7,320 nucleotides of DNA from Gammaproteobacteria bacterium (GCA_027001525.1 JALTMR010000115.1:1-7320); one strand, 5' to 3'; positions 1 to 6,397 are shown, counted from the stretch's first letter. Numbers and translations are program-made. Notes: generated from the letters alone by a model not told the origin.

Positions 1-1051
1 TTCCCAGCCGGGATTTCAGCGCCTGCGTCGCAGCCAGTCCTTCGCGGCGACTGGCGTAGTCGCCGTGGATTGCGGAGTACCAGGGCTTGCCGTTCAGCAT
101 CCGTTTGAAATAGATCACCTGATCAGCAATCCCCAGCTCCGCCATCTCAGCTTGCAGGGTCTTGAGTTTGCTGTTGCCAGCAATTTGGATCGTATAGCTA
201 CGGGCGTTTCTGCTCATGACCCAGGTATCACCCTCTGACGACGCTGCGGGTGTTCCCTTCTTTTCCTCGGCTACTGATACCTCTGTCTCCTCCTTTTTCG
301 GGGAAGGCGCTACCACCACAGCGGATGCAGCGTCCAGAGCAACCGCAGGTTCGGTGGGTGGGACGGGCTTTTCGTCTTTTCTTTCCGCTCGTTCAGCCAG
401 CAATGTTTTGGCTGCCTTTGCGGCCGGGGTTTCCGGGTAGCGTACGACGAGGTCACTGGCCCGTTCCATCGCCTCAGTTGCCTGGTTATTCGCCAACAGC
501 CGCTCGATCTGGCGCAGCTCATATTGCGCCAGGAGCACTCTCAGGTAGGCGGTGTGGTCGCGGGCATGAACTTGATAGAGGCTCTGGGGGTAGTTGCGAA
601 TCAGATAGAGAAAACGCCCCATCGCCTCGTAAGCAAAACCGGGATCAGGGTTTGGATTGTTTGGCGCCAGGGCGACAACAGCGCGGGAGAAATCGGCCAC
701 GCCCATGATGTAGTAGGCATAATCGACATCCCGGTGGTTGGGAAATCGGCGTACAAAACGCATGGCCATCTTGAGTGCTTTTTCGTCCGCCCCGTCAGCG
801 TGGTAGGCGTCGGCCAGTTCAAGGTAGAGTTGGTGGGTTCGCACATGCAGCGGGAAACGGCGCTCCATCTCATTTAACGTCGTTGTTGCCGCTGACAACG
901 CCCTGTTTTCAAGCTGCTGATGGCCTTGCTGATAGACCTGCTCTGCATTTTGCGGAACTCGATTTTGTGATGAGGTAGAGGCGCACCCGCTGAGCAGCAG
1001 AATAAAAAACGCAAATAAGAAAAAGTTTCCTCGAAAAAGAAGTCTGACCAT
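1..1051 (-). CDS. BamD-like TPR outer-membrane lipoprotein with C-terminal SPOR domain (partial, 3' end outside window)
   Basis: The frame is open from 1051 to the left edge (350 codons, no stop reached). The N-terminus is a lipoprotein signal: basic start, hydrophobic stretch (about residues 8-20) and lipobox LSGC with Cys23; Ala at +2 fits outer-membrane sorting. Residues about 35-225 resemble BamD/YfiO: helical TPR pairs, a RFPNHRDVDYAYYIMG segment matching the BamD 'NxxH..DYVxYMRG' region, then NPDP and NYPQSLY segments. Residues about 226-283 are a Pro/Ala/Lys/Glu-rich linker. Residues about 285-350 resemble the DamX SPOR domain (SYTIQIAG, then NGKPWYSAIHGDYASRREG), a fold that binds glycan strands lacking stem peptides. 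E. coli BamD is about 245 residues and has no SPOR domain, so this is a fusion. The start at 1051 is chosen because GAG (1058-1060) lies 6 bases upstream; ATG at 1057 is in frame and possible. It follows yheS on the same strand after 85 bases. It may be a paralogue rather than the essential BamD. Confidence 0.85.
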   Translation of the reverse strand, partial: MVRLLFRGNFFLFAFFILLLSGCASTSSQNRVPQNAEQVYQQGHQQLENRALSAATTTLNEMERRFPLHVRTHQLYLELADAYHADGADEKALKMAMRFVRRFPNHRDVDYAYYIMGVADFSRAVVALAPNNPNPDPGFAYEAMGRFLYLIRNYPQSLYQVHARDHTAYLRVLLAQYELRQIERLLANNQATEAMERASDLVVRYPETPAAKAAKTLLAERAERKDEKPVPPTEPAVALDAASAVVVAPSPKKEETEVSVAEEKKGTPAASSEGDTWVMSRNARSYTIQIAGNSKLKTLQAEMAELGIADQVIYFKRMLNGKPWYSAIHGDYASRREGLAATQALKSRLG

Positions 1052-1085
1052 ACCCATCTCATGTGACAACCACCGACCCGCGTTT

Positions 1086-1091
1086 GATATA
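1086..1091 (-). promoter_or_regulatory. Weak candidate -10 element upstream of the BamD-SPOR gene
   Basis: The minus strand reads TATATC here, about 35 bases before the ATG at 1051, in a short AT-rich stretch of the yheS-lipoprotein gap. No good -35 hexamer lies 16-18 bases upstream, so this is only a candidate. Co-transcription from yheS is equally possible, because no convincing terminator separates the two genes. Confidence 0.2.
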
Positions 1092-1142
1092 GACAGGTCT
1101 CAAGTAATGTTGTCTGGTATATCGACCAGCTCGGGTCTTTGC

Positions 1143-3044
1143 TTAGCTGACGGCGTCAATCTCCTCCCCTGTTTGCAGCCATTGTTCTTCCGTCTCATCG
1201 AGCAATTGTTGGATGTCTCCCTGTCTCAGAAGGAGTTGTTTGAGCTGGTCTTTGGCGCTGCTTTCGTAGATGCTGCTGTCCGCCAGTTGTTGCTCGATAC
1301 GCTCTTTTTCAGTGTTCAGTTCATCCATGCGTTTTTCCAGGCTCTGCTGCTTTCTCTTCAGCGGCTGAATCTGTTTGCGCTTCTCTGCCTCCAGGCGGCG
1401 GCGCTCTTTTTTTGCCGCAGCGCTATTTTCACCGGCATCGACAAAAGGGGAGCGCTCTGCGCTCTGGTTTTCAACACGACGCACCGCCAGCCAGCGGGCG
1501 TAGTCGGCCATGTCGCCATCAAAATCTGTGACGCGACCATCGGCGACCAGCAGCAGTTTGTCGGCCACGGACTCCAGTAGACTGCGATCGTGAGAGACCA
1601 CGACCATGGCCCCTTCAAAGGCTTGCAGCGCGACGGTCAATGCATGACGCATCTCCAAATCAAGGTGGTTGGTGGGCTCATCCAGCAGAATGATGTTGGG
1701 GCGCTGATAGACCAATAGCGCCAGCACCAGTCGTGCTTTTTCGCCGCCGGAGAATGGCGCCACCGCTTCGTCTACCCGTTCGCCGCGGAAACCAAAGCCA
1801 CCAAGCCAGTTTCTTAGCGCTTGTTCAGACGCCCTGGCGTCGAGTCGTTGCAGATGGTTGAGGGGCGTCTCGTCAATATGCAGCTGTTCTAGCTGGTGCT
1901 GGGCGAAGTAACCTATTTTGATCTCTGTTGACATCTCGTAACGGCCCTTCAGCGGGGCCAGTTCGTTGGCCAGCAGTTTGATCAGCGTCGATTTTCCCGC
2001 GCCATTGGGGCCCAGTAAACCGATGCGGTCTCCCGGTGCGAGGCTGATGCTGAGCTTGTCGATAATCACCCTGGCCGGGTAGCCAATGGCCACCTCTTCC
2101 AGCGTCAATAACGGATGAGGAGCTTTCTCGGGTGGACGAAAACTGAAATGGAAAGGTGAGTCCACATGAGCGGCGGAGATGACCTCCATGCGCTCCAGCG
2201 CTTTCAGGCGACTCTGGGCCTGCCGTGCTTTGCTCGCCTTGGCACGGAAGCGGTCCACATAACTTCGAATGTGGGCAACTTCCCGTTGTTGCTGCTCATA
2301 GGCGGCCTGCTGCTGTGCCAGCTTCTCGGCCCGCATCAACTCAAAAGCGGAGTAGTTACCATTGTAAAGATCGATTTTCTGATGTTCGATGTGAGCGATG
2401 TGCTGAACGATGCCGTCGATAAAGGTTCGATCGTGAGAGATAAGCATCAAGGTGCCAGGGTAGCTGCGCAGCCACTCCTCCAGCCAGATCACGGCATCGA
2501 GATCGAGGTGGTTGGTGGGCTCGTCAAGCAGAAGCAGGTCTGAGCGACACATCAGCGCCTGGGCCAGGTTGAGCCGCATTCGCCACCCCCCGGAAAATGA
2601 CTTGACTGGCTCATCCTCCTGGGAGGCTGTAAATCCCAGGCCGGCCATCAACTTTGCCGCACGGGGCCGGGTGTTGTAGCCGTCGGCGGCTTCCAGCTGG
2701 GCATGCAGAAGGCCCAGCCGGGTGCCATCATCCTCAGCCTCGGCCTGCTTGAGCTGGGCCTGGATCTGACGAAACTCGGTGTCGCCATCCATCACGTAGT
2801 CGATAGCGCTGCGATCTACACCGGGGGTCTCCTGGGCCACATGGGCAACCACCCACTGACGGGGAATGCTGGCCTCGCCGCTATCGGGCTGAAGTTCGTG
2901 GCGTAACATGGCAAACAGGCTCGATTTGCCTGTGCCGTTGGCCCCGGTTAATCCCACTTTTTGACCCGGATGAATCATAAAGGTGGCCCCTTCAAACAGA
3001 AGCCTTGGGCCGCGGCGTAACGATACGTTTTCAAATGCAATCAT
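1143..3044 (-). CDS. yheS: ABC-F family ATPase YheS
   Basis: Soluble tandem-ABC ATPase of the ABC-F family, whose members bind the ribosomal E site and act on translation; it has no membrane segments and is not a transporter. The 633-residue product compares with about 637 in E. coli YheS and matches it end to end. Domain 1 has Walker A GANGTGKS (34-41), signature SGGWR (151-155) and Walker B LLLLDEPTNHLDLD (170-183). A linker (about 235-300), the P-site tRNA-interacting motif region of ABC-F proteins, contains the Arg/Lys/Gln-rich RFRAKASKARQAQSR. Domain 2 has Walker A GPNGAGKS (345-352), signature SGGEK (432-436) and Walker B LLDEPTNHLDLE (453-464). The tail (about 540-625) is charged and coiled-coil-like. 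The MIAFENVSLRRG start (ATG 3042-3044) fits the family. The frame stays open 84 codons further upstream, but that extension has no domain and overlaps the divergent gene. The Shine-Dalgarno is weak. Divergent from the TPR-sulfotransferase gene. Confidence 0.95.
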   Translation of the reverse strand: MIAFENVSLRRGPRLLFEGATFMIHPGQKVGLTGANGTGKSSLFAMLRHELQPDSGEASIPRQWVVAHVAQETPGVDRSAIDYVMDGDTEFRQIQAQLKQAEAEDDGTRLGLLHAQLEAADGYNTRPRAAKLMAGLGFTASQEDEPVKSFSGGWRMRLNLAQALMCRSDLLLLDEPTNHLDLDAVIWLEEWLRSYPGTLMLISHDRTFIDGIVQHIAHIEHQKIDLYNGNYSAFELMRAEKLAQQQAAYEQQQREVAHIRSYVDRFRAKASKARQAQSRLKALERMEVISAAHVDSPFHFSFRPPEKAPHPLLTLEEVAIGYPARVIIDKLSISLAPGDRIGLLGPNGAGKSTLIKLLANELAPLKGRYEMSTEIKIGYFAQHQLEQLHIDETPLNHLQRLDARASEQALRNWLGGFGFRGERVDEAVAPFSGGEKARLVLALLVYQRPNIILLDEPTNHLDLEMRHALTVALQAFEGAMVVVSHDRSLLESVADKLLLVADGRVTDFDGDMADYARWLAVRRVENQSAERSPFVDAGENSAAAKKERRRLEAEKRKQIQPLKRKQQSLEKRMDELNTEKERIEQQLADSSIYESSAKDQLKQLLLRQGDIQQLLDETEEQWLQTGEEIDAVS

Positions 3045-3123
3045 AGGCGCGGAGTTTACCAGCGCTGTGGCCCCTGGCATAGCGACGCTGGAGCGGTGCC
3101 GGCTTCCCTCCGCCAAGGCTTTG
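3045..3123. other. Divergent intergenic region between yheS and the TPR-sulfotransferase gene
   Basis: This GC-rich gap must hold or adjoin the start signals for both flanking genes. I found no convincing sigma70 -35/-10 pair on either strand. It extends to 3165 if the plus-strand gene begins at its second in-frame ATG (3166). Confidence 0.5.
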
Positions 3124-4926
3124 ATGGTAAGTTGGTCCGCTCTTTTGGCTTGGGTCTCACTGGCTATGAAATCGTCCGGCATCGCAAAGAAAGAACGCGC
3201 CAAGGCGCTGTTCGCCCAACAGAAATACGAGGCAGCCAAACAGCTGCTGATGCAGGTTTGCCGCAAAGAGCAGCAGGATGTTGAGGCTTGGTTCACTCTC
3301 GGTATTGTTCACGGTGCAATGGGAGAGATGGCGGAGGCTGTGCCCTGTTTTGAGCAATCCATCCGCTTGATGCCCGAACTGGCTGAAGCTCACTTTAATC
3401 TGGGCAAGGCAAAGTTTGAGCTGGATCAGGTCGATGAGGCGATTCGCAGTTACCAGCAGGCGCTGCAGTTAAACCCCAACTGGCCGCAGGTGCTGAACAA
3501 TCTCGGTAACGCATACAGCCGTCTGGAACGGGCCCACGAGGCCATGTCTTACTACCAGCAAGCTGTCACTCTGGCCCCCAACTACGTCGGGGCGCTGATC
3601 AATTTCAACAACACGATTCAGCTGCTGGGGCGCTACGAAGAAGCGGTGGCAGGTTACAAGCAAGTTCTGGCAATTGAACCCGGCCACTCGCTGGCACTGA
3701 CCAATCTGGGGACGACGCTGCTCAAGCTTGAACGCTACGATGAGGCCATCGATTGCTGTCGCTATGCCAGCCAGTTATTTCCTGATAATCCGGGGCCGCC
3801 AGCCATTGAAGCAAAGATACATGCGATGAAAGGCGACTGGGAGAGCGCTTATCAGATTCTCGACCCATTAATTCAGAGCCACCCGGAGCATATCCAGGTG
3901 GTCATCTCCTTTGCTGTCATCAGCCATCACGTAGGTCGCCAGGATGAGGCCGTCAGGCTGGCCAAAAATGTTCTGGCCGTTGACCGCTCAGAGCCACTCT
4001 CGCTGCGCATTGATCTCCATTTTGAGCTCGGAAAAATCTACGACAAACAGAAAAAATATGCTGAGGCATTCCAACACTTTGCCAAAGGCAATGAACTCAA
4101 ACCCGGTGACTATGATGCTGACAATGAGGTGCAGGAGACCCGGTTGAAGACGACCTTTTTTACGAAAGAATTTTTTCAACAACAGCCGCGGCCGGTGACC
4201 ACATCTGAGCGCCCGCTCTTTATTCTGGGCATGCCGCGCTCAGGCACCAGTCTTGTGGAGCAGATTCTTGACAGTCATGAGCAGGTCAAGGGTGGTGGTG
4301 AACTGTATGTGATTGATGACTTCGCCAGAAAAACCACCGAAATGGCGCAACACCCCTATCCAGAAAGTCTGGCAAAACTCACGCAGGATGAGAGAGAGCG
4401 CTTCATCACTGGCTATCTTGCCAAACTCAATAAGATCTCAGTTGATGCCCGTTACGTCACAGACAAAATGCCGCAAAACTACCTGCATCTGGGGCTGATC
4501 GCCTGGCTCTTTCCTGGCGCCCGCGTGATTCACTGTTACCGTGACCCGATTGATACCTGTCTCTCCTGCTTTTTTCAGAACTTCAAAAGCACGCTGACGT
4601 TTTCCAAGGATCTACATGCGGTTAGCCACTACTATCGGCAATACCGGCAGTTGATGGCCCATTGGCAAAAGACGCTGGACCTCAATTTTCTGAATGTAAG
4701 TTACGAAGCACTGACGGCGGATCAGGAGGGGATTACGCGGGAAATTCTGGAGTTCCTGGCGCTGCCCTGGGATGAGAACTGCCTTAATTTTCACGACAAC
4801 AAACGAGTGGTCGCCACAGCCAGCATGCAACAGGTGCGCAAGCCCATTTATCGCTCATCAGTCAAACGCTGGAAACACTATGAACCCTATATCGGTGTAT
4901 TAATCGATAACCTGGGGGAGCTGTAA
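3124..4926 (+). CDS. TPR-repeat sulfotransferase family protein
   Basis: Two-part protein of 600 residues. The N-terminal half carries TPR repeats in register (about 53-85, 87-119, 121-153, 155-187, 189-221) with the usual W/N-x-x-LG and Y-x-x-A pattern ending in P, followed by degenerate repeats to about 330. The C-terminal half is a Sulfotransfer_3-type domain. FILGMPRSGTSLVEQIL (366-382) is the 5'-phosphosulfate loop; GGGELYVI (390-397) holds a Glu placed like the catalytic Glu of tyrosylprotein sulfotransferases; YVTDKMPQNY (444-453) follows; RVIHCYRDPIDTCLS (467-481) is the 3'-phosphate-binding segment. The family transfers sulfate from PAPS; TPRs probably bind the acceptor, which is unknown here. 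No signal peptide or clear membrane helix is seen. ATG 3124 has AAGG (3115-3118) 5 bases upstream. ATG 3166 (586 residues, beginning MKSSGIAKKERAK) is the main alternative and looks more typical of the family. It converges on the Smr gene with a 9-base gap. Confidence 0.88.
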   Translation: MVSWSALLAWVSLAMKSSGIAKKERAKALFAQQKYEAAKQLLMQVCRKEQQDVEAWFTLGIVHGAMGEMAEAVPCFEQSIRLMPELAEAHFNLGKAKFELDQVDEAIRSYQQALQLNPNWPQVLNNLGNAYSRLERAHEAMSYYQQAVTLAPNYVGALINFNNTIQLLGRYEEAVAGYKQVLAIEPGHSLALTNLGTTLLKLERYDEAIDCCRYASQLFPDNPGPPAIEAKIHAMKGDWESAYQILDPLIQSHPEHIQVVISFAVISHHVGRQDEAVRLAKNVLAVDRSEPLSLRIDLHFELGKIYDKQKKYAEAFQHFAKGNELKPGDYDADNEVQETRLKTTFFTKEFFQQQPRPVTTSERPLFILGMPRSGTSLVEQILDSHEQVKGGGELYVIDDFARKTTEMAQHPYPESLAKLTQDERERFITGYLAKLNKISVDARYVTDKMPQNYLHLGLIAWLFPGARVIHCYRDPIDTCLSCFFQNFKSTLTFSKDLHAVSHYYRQYRQLMAHWQKTLDLNFLNVSYEALTADQEGITREILEFLALPWDENCLNFHDNKRVVATASMQQVRKPIYRSSVKRWKHYEPYIGVLIDNLGEL

Positions 4927-4935
4927 GCGAGACCA

Positions 4936-5505
4936 TTACCTCCCCTGTTTGCCGATATGTTTCAACAAAACGTAGACCGCTCCGGTGCCACCGTCTTCCC
5001 GGCGGGCCGAACAAAATGCCAGTACCTCATCACGTTGGCGCAACCAGCTGTTCACTTTTCCTTTCAGCACGGGCCGCCCCTGGCGAGAACCGTAACCTTT
5101 GCCATGAATAATTTTGATGCAGCGAATGTCACGTTCAACGCAGGCACGAAGAAAGGCTGACAACGTGGATCGGGCCGTTGTCTGGATGTGCCCGTGAAGG
5201 TCCAGCTCGGCACCGATAAGCAGCTGGCCACGGCGCAGCTTGCGTAACACGGTCTTCTGAACACCGGGGCGAATAAAGCGCAATTCGTCATCAATCTCGA
5301 CATTGCAGGCGTCGTACTCATCAGAGAGAAAGTCCTGTTCCACCGAGGCGTGATTGGTGTGATTCTGTTGTGTGAGGCGCTTTGCTACACAGGGCGGCCG
5401 CAGGCGGGCATGTGTGACTTTGTCATGCTTCAGGCGCTTGACATCCTCCACCTCTCGATGAAACAGCGCCGCTTCATCCGGATCAATTTCGGGGTCTTTG
5501 GACAT
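4936..5505 (-). CDS. Smr-domain endonuclease (SmrA/SmrB-like)
   Basis: 189-residue protein, close to E. coli SmrA (about 187) and SmrB (about 183). The N-terminal part is acidic and basic by turns (EDVKRLKHDKV at 20-30, similar to SmrA). A linker DDELRFIRPGVQ...LRKLRRGQ (72-93) resembles the SmrB segment before its nuclease domain. The Smr domain spans about 100-182, with LDLHG (101-105), IIHGKGYGS (132-140), and a final DGGTGAVYVLL (171-181). DLHG and HGxG are the conserved motifs of the Smr fold; in E. coli SmrB this domain cuts mRNA at collided ribosomes. The DLHG motif is SmrB-like, while the HGKG and GGTGAxYVxL segments look more like SmrA, so I give no symbol. The ATG at 5503-5505 has only a weak Shine-Dalgarno. 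It is divergent from tRNA-Asn and convergent with the sulfotransferase gene, with no visible terminator between their stops. Confidence 0.9.
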   Translation of the reverse strand: MSKDPEIDPDEAALFHREVEDVKRLKHDKVTHARLRPPCVAKRLTQQNHTNHASVEQDFLSDEYDACNVEIDDELRFIRPGVQKTVLRKLRRGQLLIGAELDLHGHIQTTARSTLSAFLRACVERDIRCIKIIHGKGYGSRQGRPVLKGKVNSWLRQRDEVLAFCSARREDGGTGAVYVLLKHIGKQGR

Positions 5506-5600
5506 GCCGATAGCACCACGTTAAAGGGTTCGAAACGAGGTGCGAGGATACACCCAACTACCTAATTTTAAAAAGAAAGGTATTTTTATTCGTTTGCCTA

Positions 5601-5629
5601 TTGACCAACCAAAAACAGATCAGTAATAT
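5601..5629 (+). promoter_or_regulatory. sigma70-type promoter for tRNA-Asn
   Basis: TTGACC (5601-5606, 5 of 6 to TTGACA) is followed after exactly 17 bases by TAATAT (5624-5629). An AT-rich stretch (about 5562-5592) lies upstream and could serve as an UP element. Just after the -10 is a GC-rich discriminator (CGCCCC, 5631-5636), a typical mark of stable-RNA promoters under stringent (ppGpp) control. The predicted start is near 5636, about 18 bases before the mature tRNA. Confidence 0.8.
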
Positions 5630-5653
5630 ACGCCCCACTGACGCGCTAGTCAT

Positions 5654-5729
5654 TCCCCAGTAGCTCAGTTGGTAGAGCAGGTGACTGTTAATCACCTTGT
5701 CCGTGGTTCGAGTCCGCGCTGGGGAGCCA
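5654..5729 (+). tRNA. tRNA-Asn (GTT)
   Basis: A complete 76-base cloverleaf with encoded CCA. Acceptor arms are TCCCCAG (5654-5660) and CTGGGGA (5719-5725), then discriminator G and CCA (5727-5729). The D arm is GCTC/GAGC. The anticodon stem GGTGA/TCACC encloses loop CTGTTAA with anticodon GTT at 5687-5689, which reads the Asn codons AAC/AAT. The T arm CGTGG/CCGCG encloses TTCGAGT. It is a single-gene unit with its own promoter and terminator. Confidence 0.97.
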
Positions 5730-5740
5730 TACAATATGAG

Positions 5741-5773
5741 AGCCTGATAATTGAAAAATTATCGGGCTTTTTT
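5741..5773 (+). terminator. Intrinsic terminator of tRNA-Asn
   Basis: AGCCTGATAATT (5741-5752) pairs with AATTATCGGGCT (5757-5768), a 12-bp stem with one U-G wobble, closed by a GAAA tetraloop. Six T residues (5768-5773) follow. It lies 11 bases after the tRNA CCA end. Confidence 0.92.
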
Positions 5774-6002
5774 GTGCCCTGCCTAAGGCCGCTCTCTCCT
5801 CTAAATCCCTCTGTAACCAGGTAAGGTGTCGCAGGTAAATTTCATGCAGGGAAAGACCTCCCCTTCTCTCGCGTCGTCGGGGCGGATCTGGTCAAAGATT
5901 AAGAGGCATAAGCAGGCCGGGAGGTGGCCAAGAGAAAGTGGGCGAACACTCGAGGGCACCCGATTCAACAGATCGCCCTCTGCACGCCAAAACAGTCAAG
6001 CG
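5774..6002. other. Non-coding stretch between tRNA-Asn terminator and rbp terminator
   Basis: I see no credible protein gene. The only open frame of note (plus strand, GTG 5826 to 6053) is low in family-like features and runs through the terminator at 6006-6023. Several complementary segments exist: ACCTCCC (5856-5862) with GGGAGGT (5919-5925), and GAGGGC with GCCCTC (about 5952-5980, with GAT/ATC inside). These could fold in RNA, but no promoter was found for an independent transcript. Confidence 0.5.
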
Positions 6003-6026
6003 GAGAAAAACCGCTCGGTTTTTTTC
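6003..6026 (-). terminator. Intrinsic terminator of the RRM protein gene (symmetrical, could act both ways)
   Basis: On the minus strand the stem is AAAAACC/GGTTTTT around GAGC, with an A run before and a T run after. It lies about 35 bases past the stop of the RNA-binding protein gene. On the plus strand the same hairpin (6006-6012 with 6017-6023) ends in seven T residues, and an overlapping AGCGG/CCGCT stem precedes those T residues, so termination of plus-strand read-through is also possible. Confidence 0.7.
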
Positions 6027-6059
6027 GTCATGGTGGCTGTTTTAACTACATGAAAAAAA

Positions 6060-6329
6060 CTAACGTCTGCGGCCGCCGCGACCACCTTTCTTTGGCATCT
6101 CAAAATTCACCTTGAGGTTCTTTCCCCCAAACTCTGCCCCGTTGAGTCCATCAATCGCGGCTCGGGCTTCATGCCCTTCCATCTCAATGAAACCGAAACC
6201 GCGACACTTTCCGGAGAAGACATCACTGGCAAGCTTCAGGGATCTAACTTTACCGAACTGAGAAAACAATTCGGTTACTTGTTTTTCAGTTGCACTGTCT
6301 GGCAGGTTTCCAACAAATAACTTCTTCAA
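6060..6329 (-). CDS. Small RRM-domain RNA-binding protein
   Basis: 89-residue single RNA recognition motif protein. RNP2 is LFVGNL (residues 4-9) and RNP1 is RGFGFIEM (43-50), both intact with the aromatic residues that stack on RNA bases (F5, F45, F47). The short tail after residue 79 is Gly/Arg-rich (KKGGRGGRRR), as in the bacterial and cyanobacterial Rbp proteins. The family binds single-stranded RNA, and some members are cold-induced. The start codon is TTG (6327-6329): AGAGG (6336-6340) sits 6 bases upstream, and the product then begins MKKLFVGNLP, exactly where this family begins. It lies 130 bases downstream of the cold-shock gene on the same strand, with a terminator and a leader containing two inverted repeats in between. 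It is followed by an intrinsic terminator. Function in this organism is inferred from the fold only. Confidence 0.93.
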   Translation of the reverse strand: MKKLFVGNLPDSATEKQVTELFSQFGKVRSLKLASDVFSGKCRGFGFIEMEGHEARAAIDGLNGAEFGGKNLKVNFEMPKKGGRGGRRR

Positions 6330-6348
6330 AACAAACCTCTAGTTTGTG

Positions 6349-6364
6349 ACGTTGCTAGCAACGT
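6349..6364. repeat. 16-base perfect palindrome in the leader of the RRM gene
   Basis: ACGTTGCTAGCAACGT is its own reverse complement with no spacer. It lies 8 bases upstream of the Shine-Dalgarno AGAGG of the TTG-start RRM gene. It could be a dimeric repressor operator in DNA or, in RNA, a hairpin close to the ribosome site. Confidence 0.8.
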
Positions 6365-6373
6365 AATTTGAAT

Positions 6374-6391
6374 AACTCATTACCATGAGTT
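6374..6391. repeat. Perfect 7-bp inverted repeat in the leader of the RRM gene
   Basis: AACTCAT (6374-6380) and ATGAGTT (6385-6391) are exact reverse complements separated by four bases. The element lies between the csp terminator and the 16-base palindrome, 10 bases from the latter, so the leader has two dyads in a row. Confidence 0.7.
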
Positions 6392-6397
6392 CGGTAT

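Noticed and set aside
250..708. 152-codon plus-strand open frame
   Set aside because: It is antisense to the BamD-SPOR gene, which has a signal peptide, lipobox and two recognisable domains; the opposite frame has none.
874..1062. Minus-strand open frame beginning at ATG 1062
   Set aside because: It is the wrong frame over the lipoprotein signal; the frame from 1051/1057 gives the lipobox and continues through the window.
1114..1129. CTGGT/ACCAG inverted repeat after the yheS stop as a terminator
   Set aside because: The stem is only 5 bp with no U tract on the minus strand, too weak to call.
1163..1176. 14-base exact match CCTCCCCTGTTTGC also present at 4939-4952
   Set aside because: Both copies lie in the 3' coding ends of unrelated genes; one such match in 7 kb is not far from chance expectation and no flanking similarity is seen.
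1107..1580. 157-codon plus-strand open frame
   Set aside because: It is antisense to the coiled-coil tail of YheS; its Leu/Phe-rich composition is what the reverse of Lys/Glu/Gln-rich codons gives.
2983..3123. 47-codon upstream extension of the TPR-sulfotransferase frame
   Set aside because: It overlaps the yheS 5' coding region on the other strand and shows no recognisable protein features; the ATG at 3124 has a Shine-Dalgarno-like AAGG.
3045..3296. 84-codon upstream extension of the yheS frame (717-residue product)
   Set aside because: It has no domain, is Cys/Ser-rich, lies antisense to the first TPR codons, and family members begin at the MIAFENVSLRRG position.
5654..5729. tRNA-Asn as an integration site for a mobile element
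   Set aside because: No integrase gene and no repeat of the tRNA 3' end are found downstream in the window.
5826..6053. 75-codon plus-strand open frame with GTG start after the tRNA
   Set aside because: It has a poorly spaced ribosome site, no family resemblance, and passes through the hairpin at 6006-6023.
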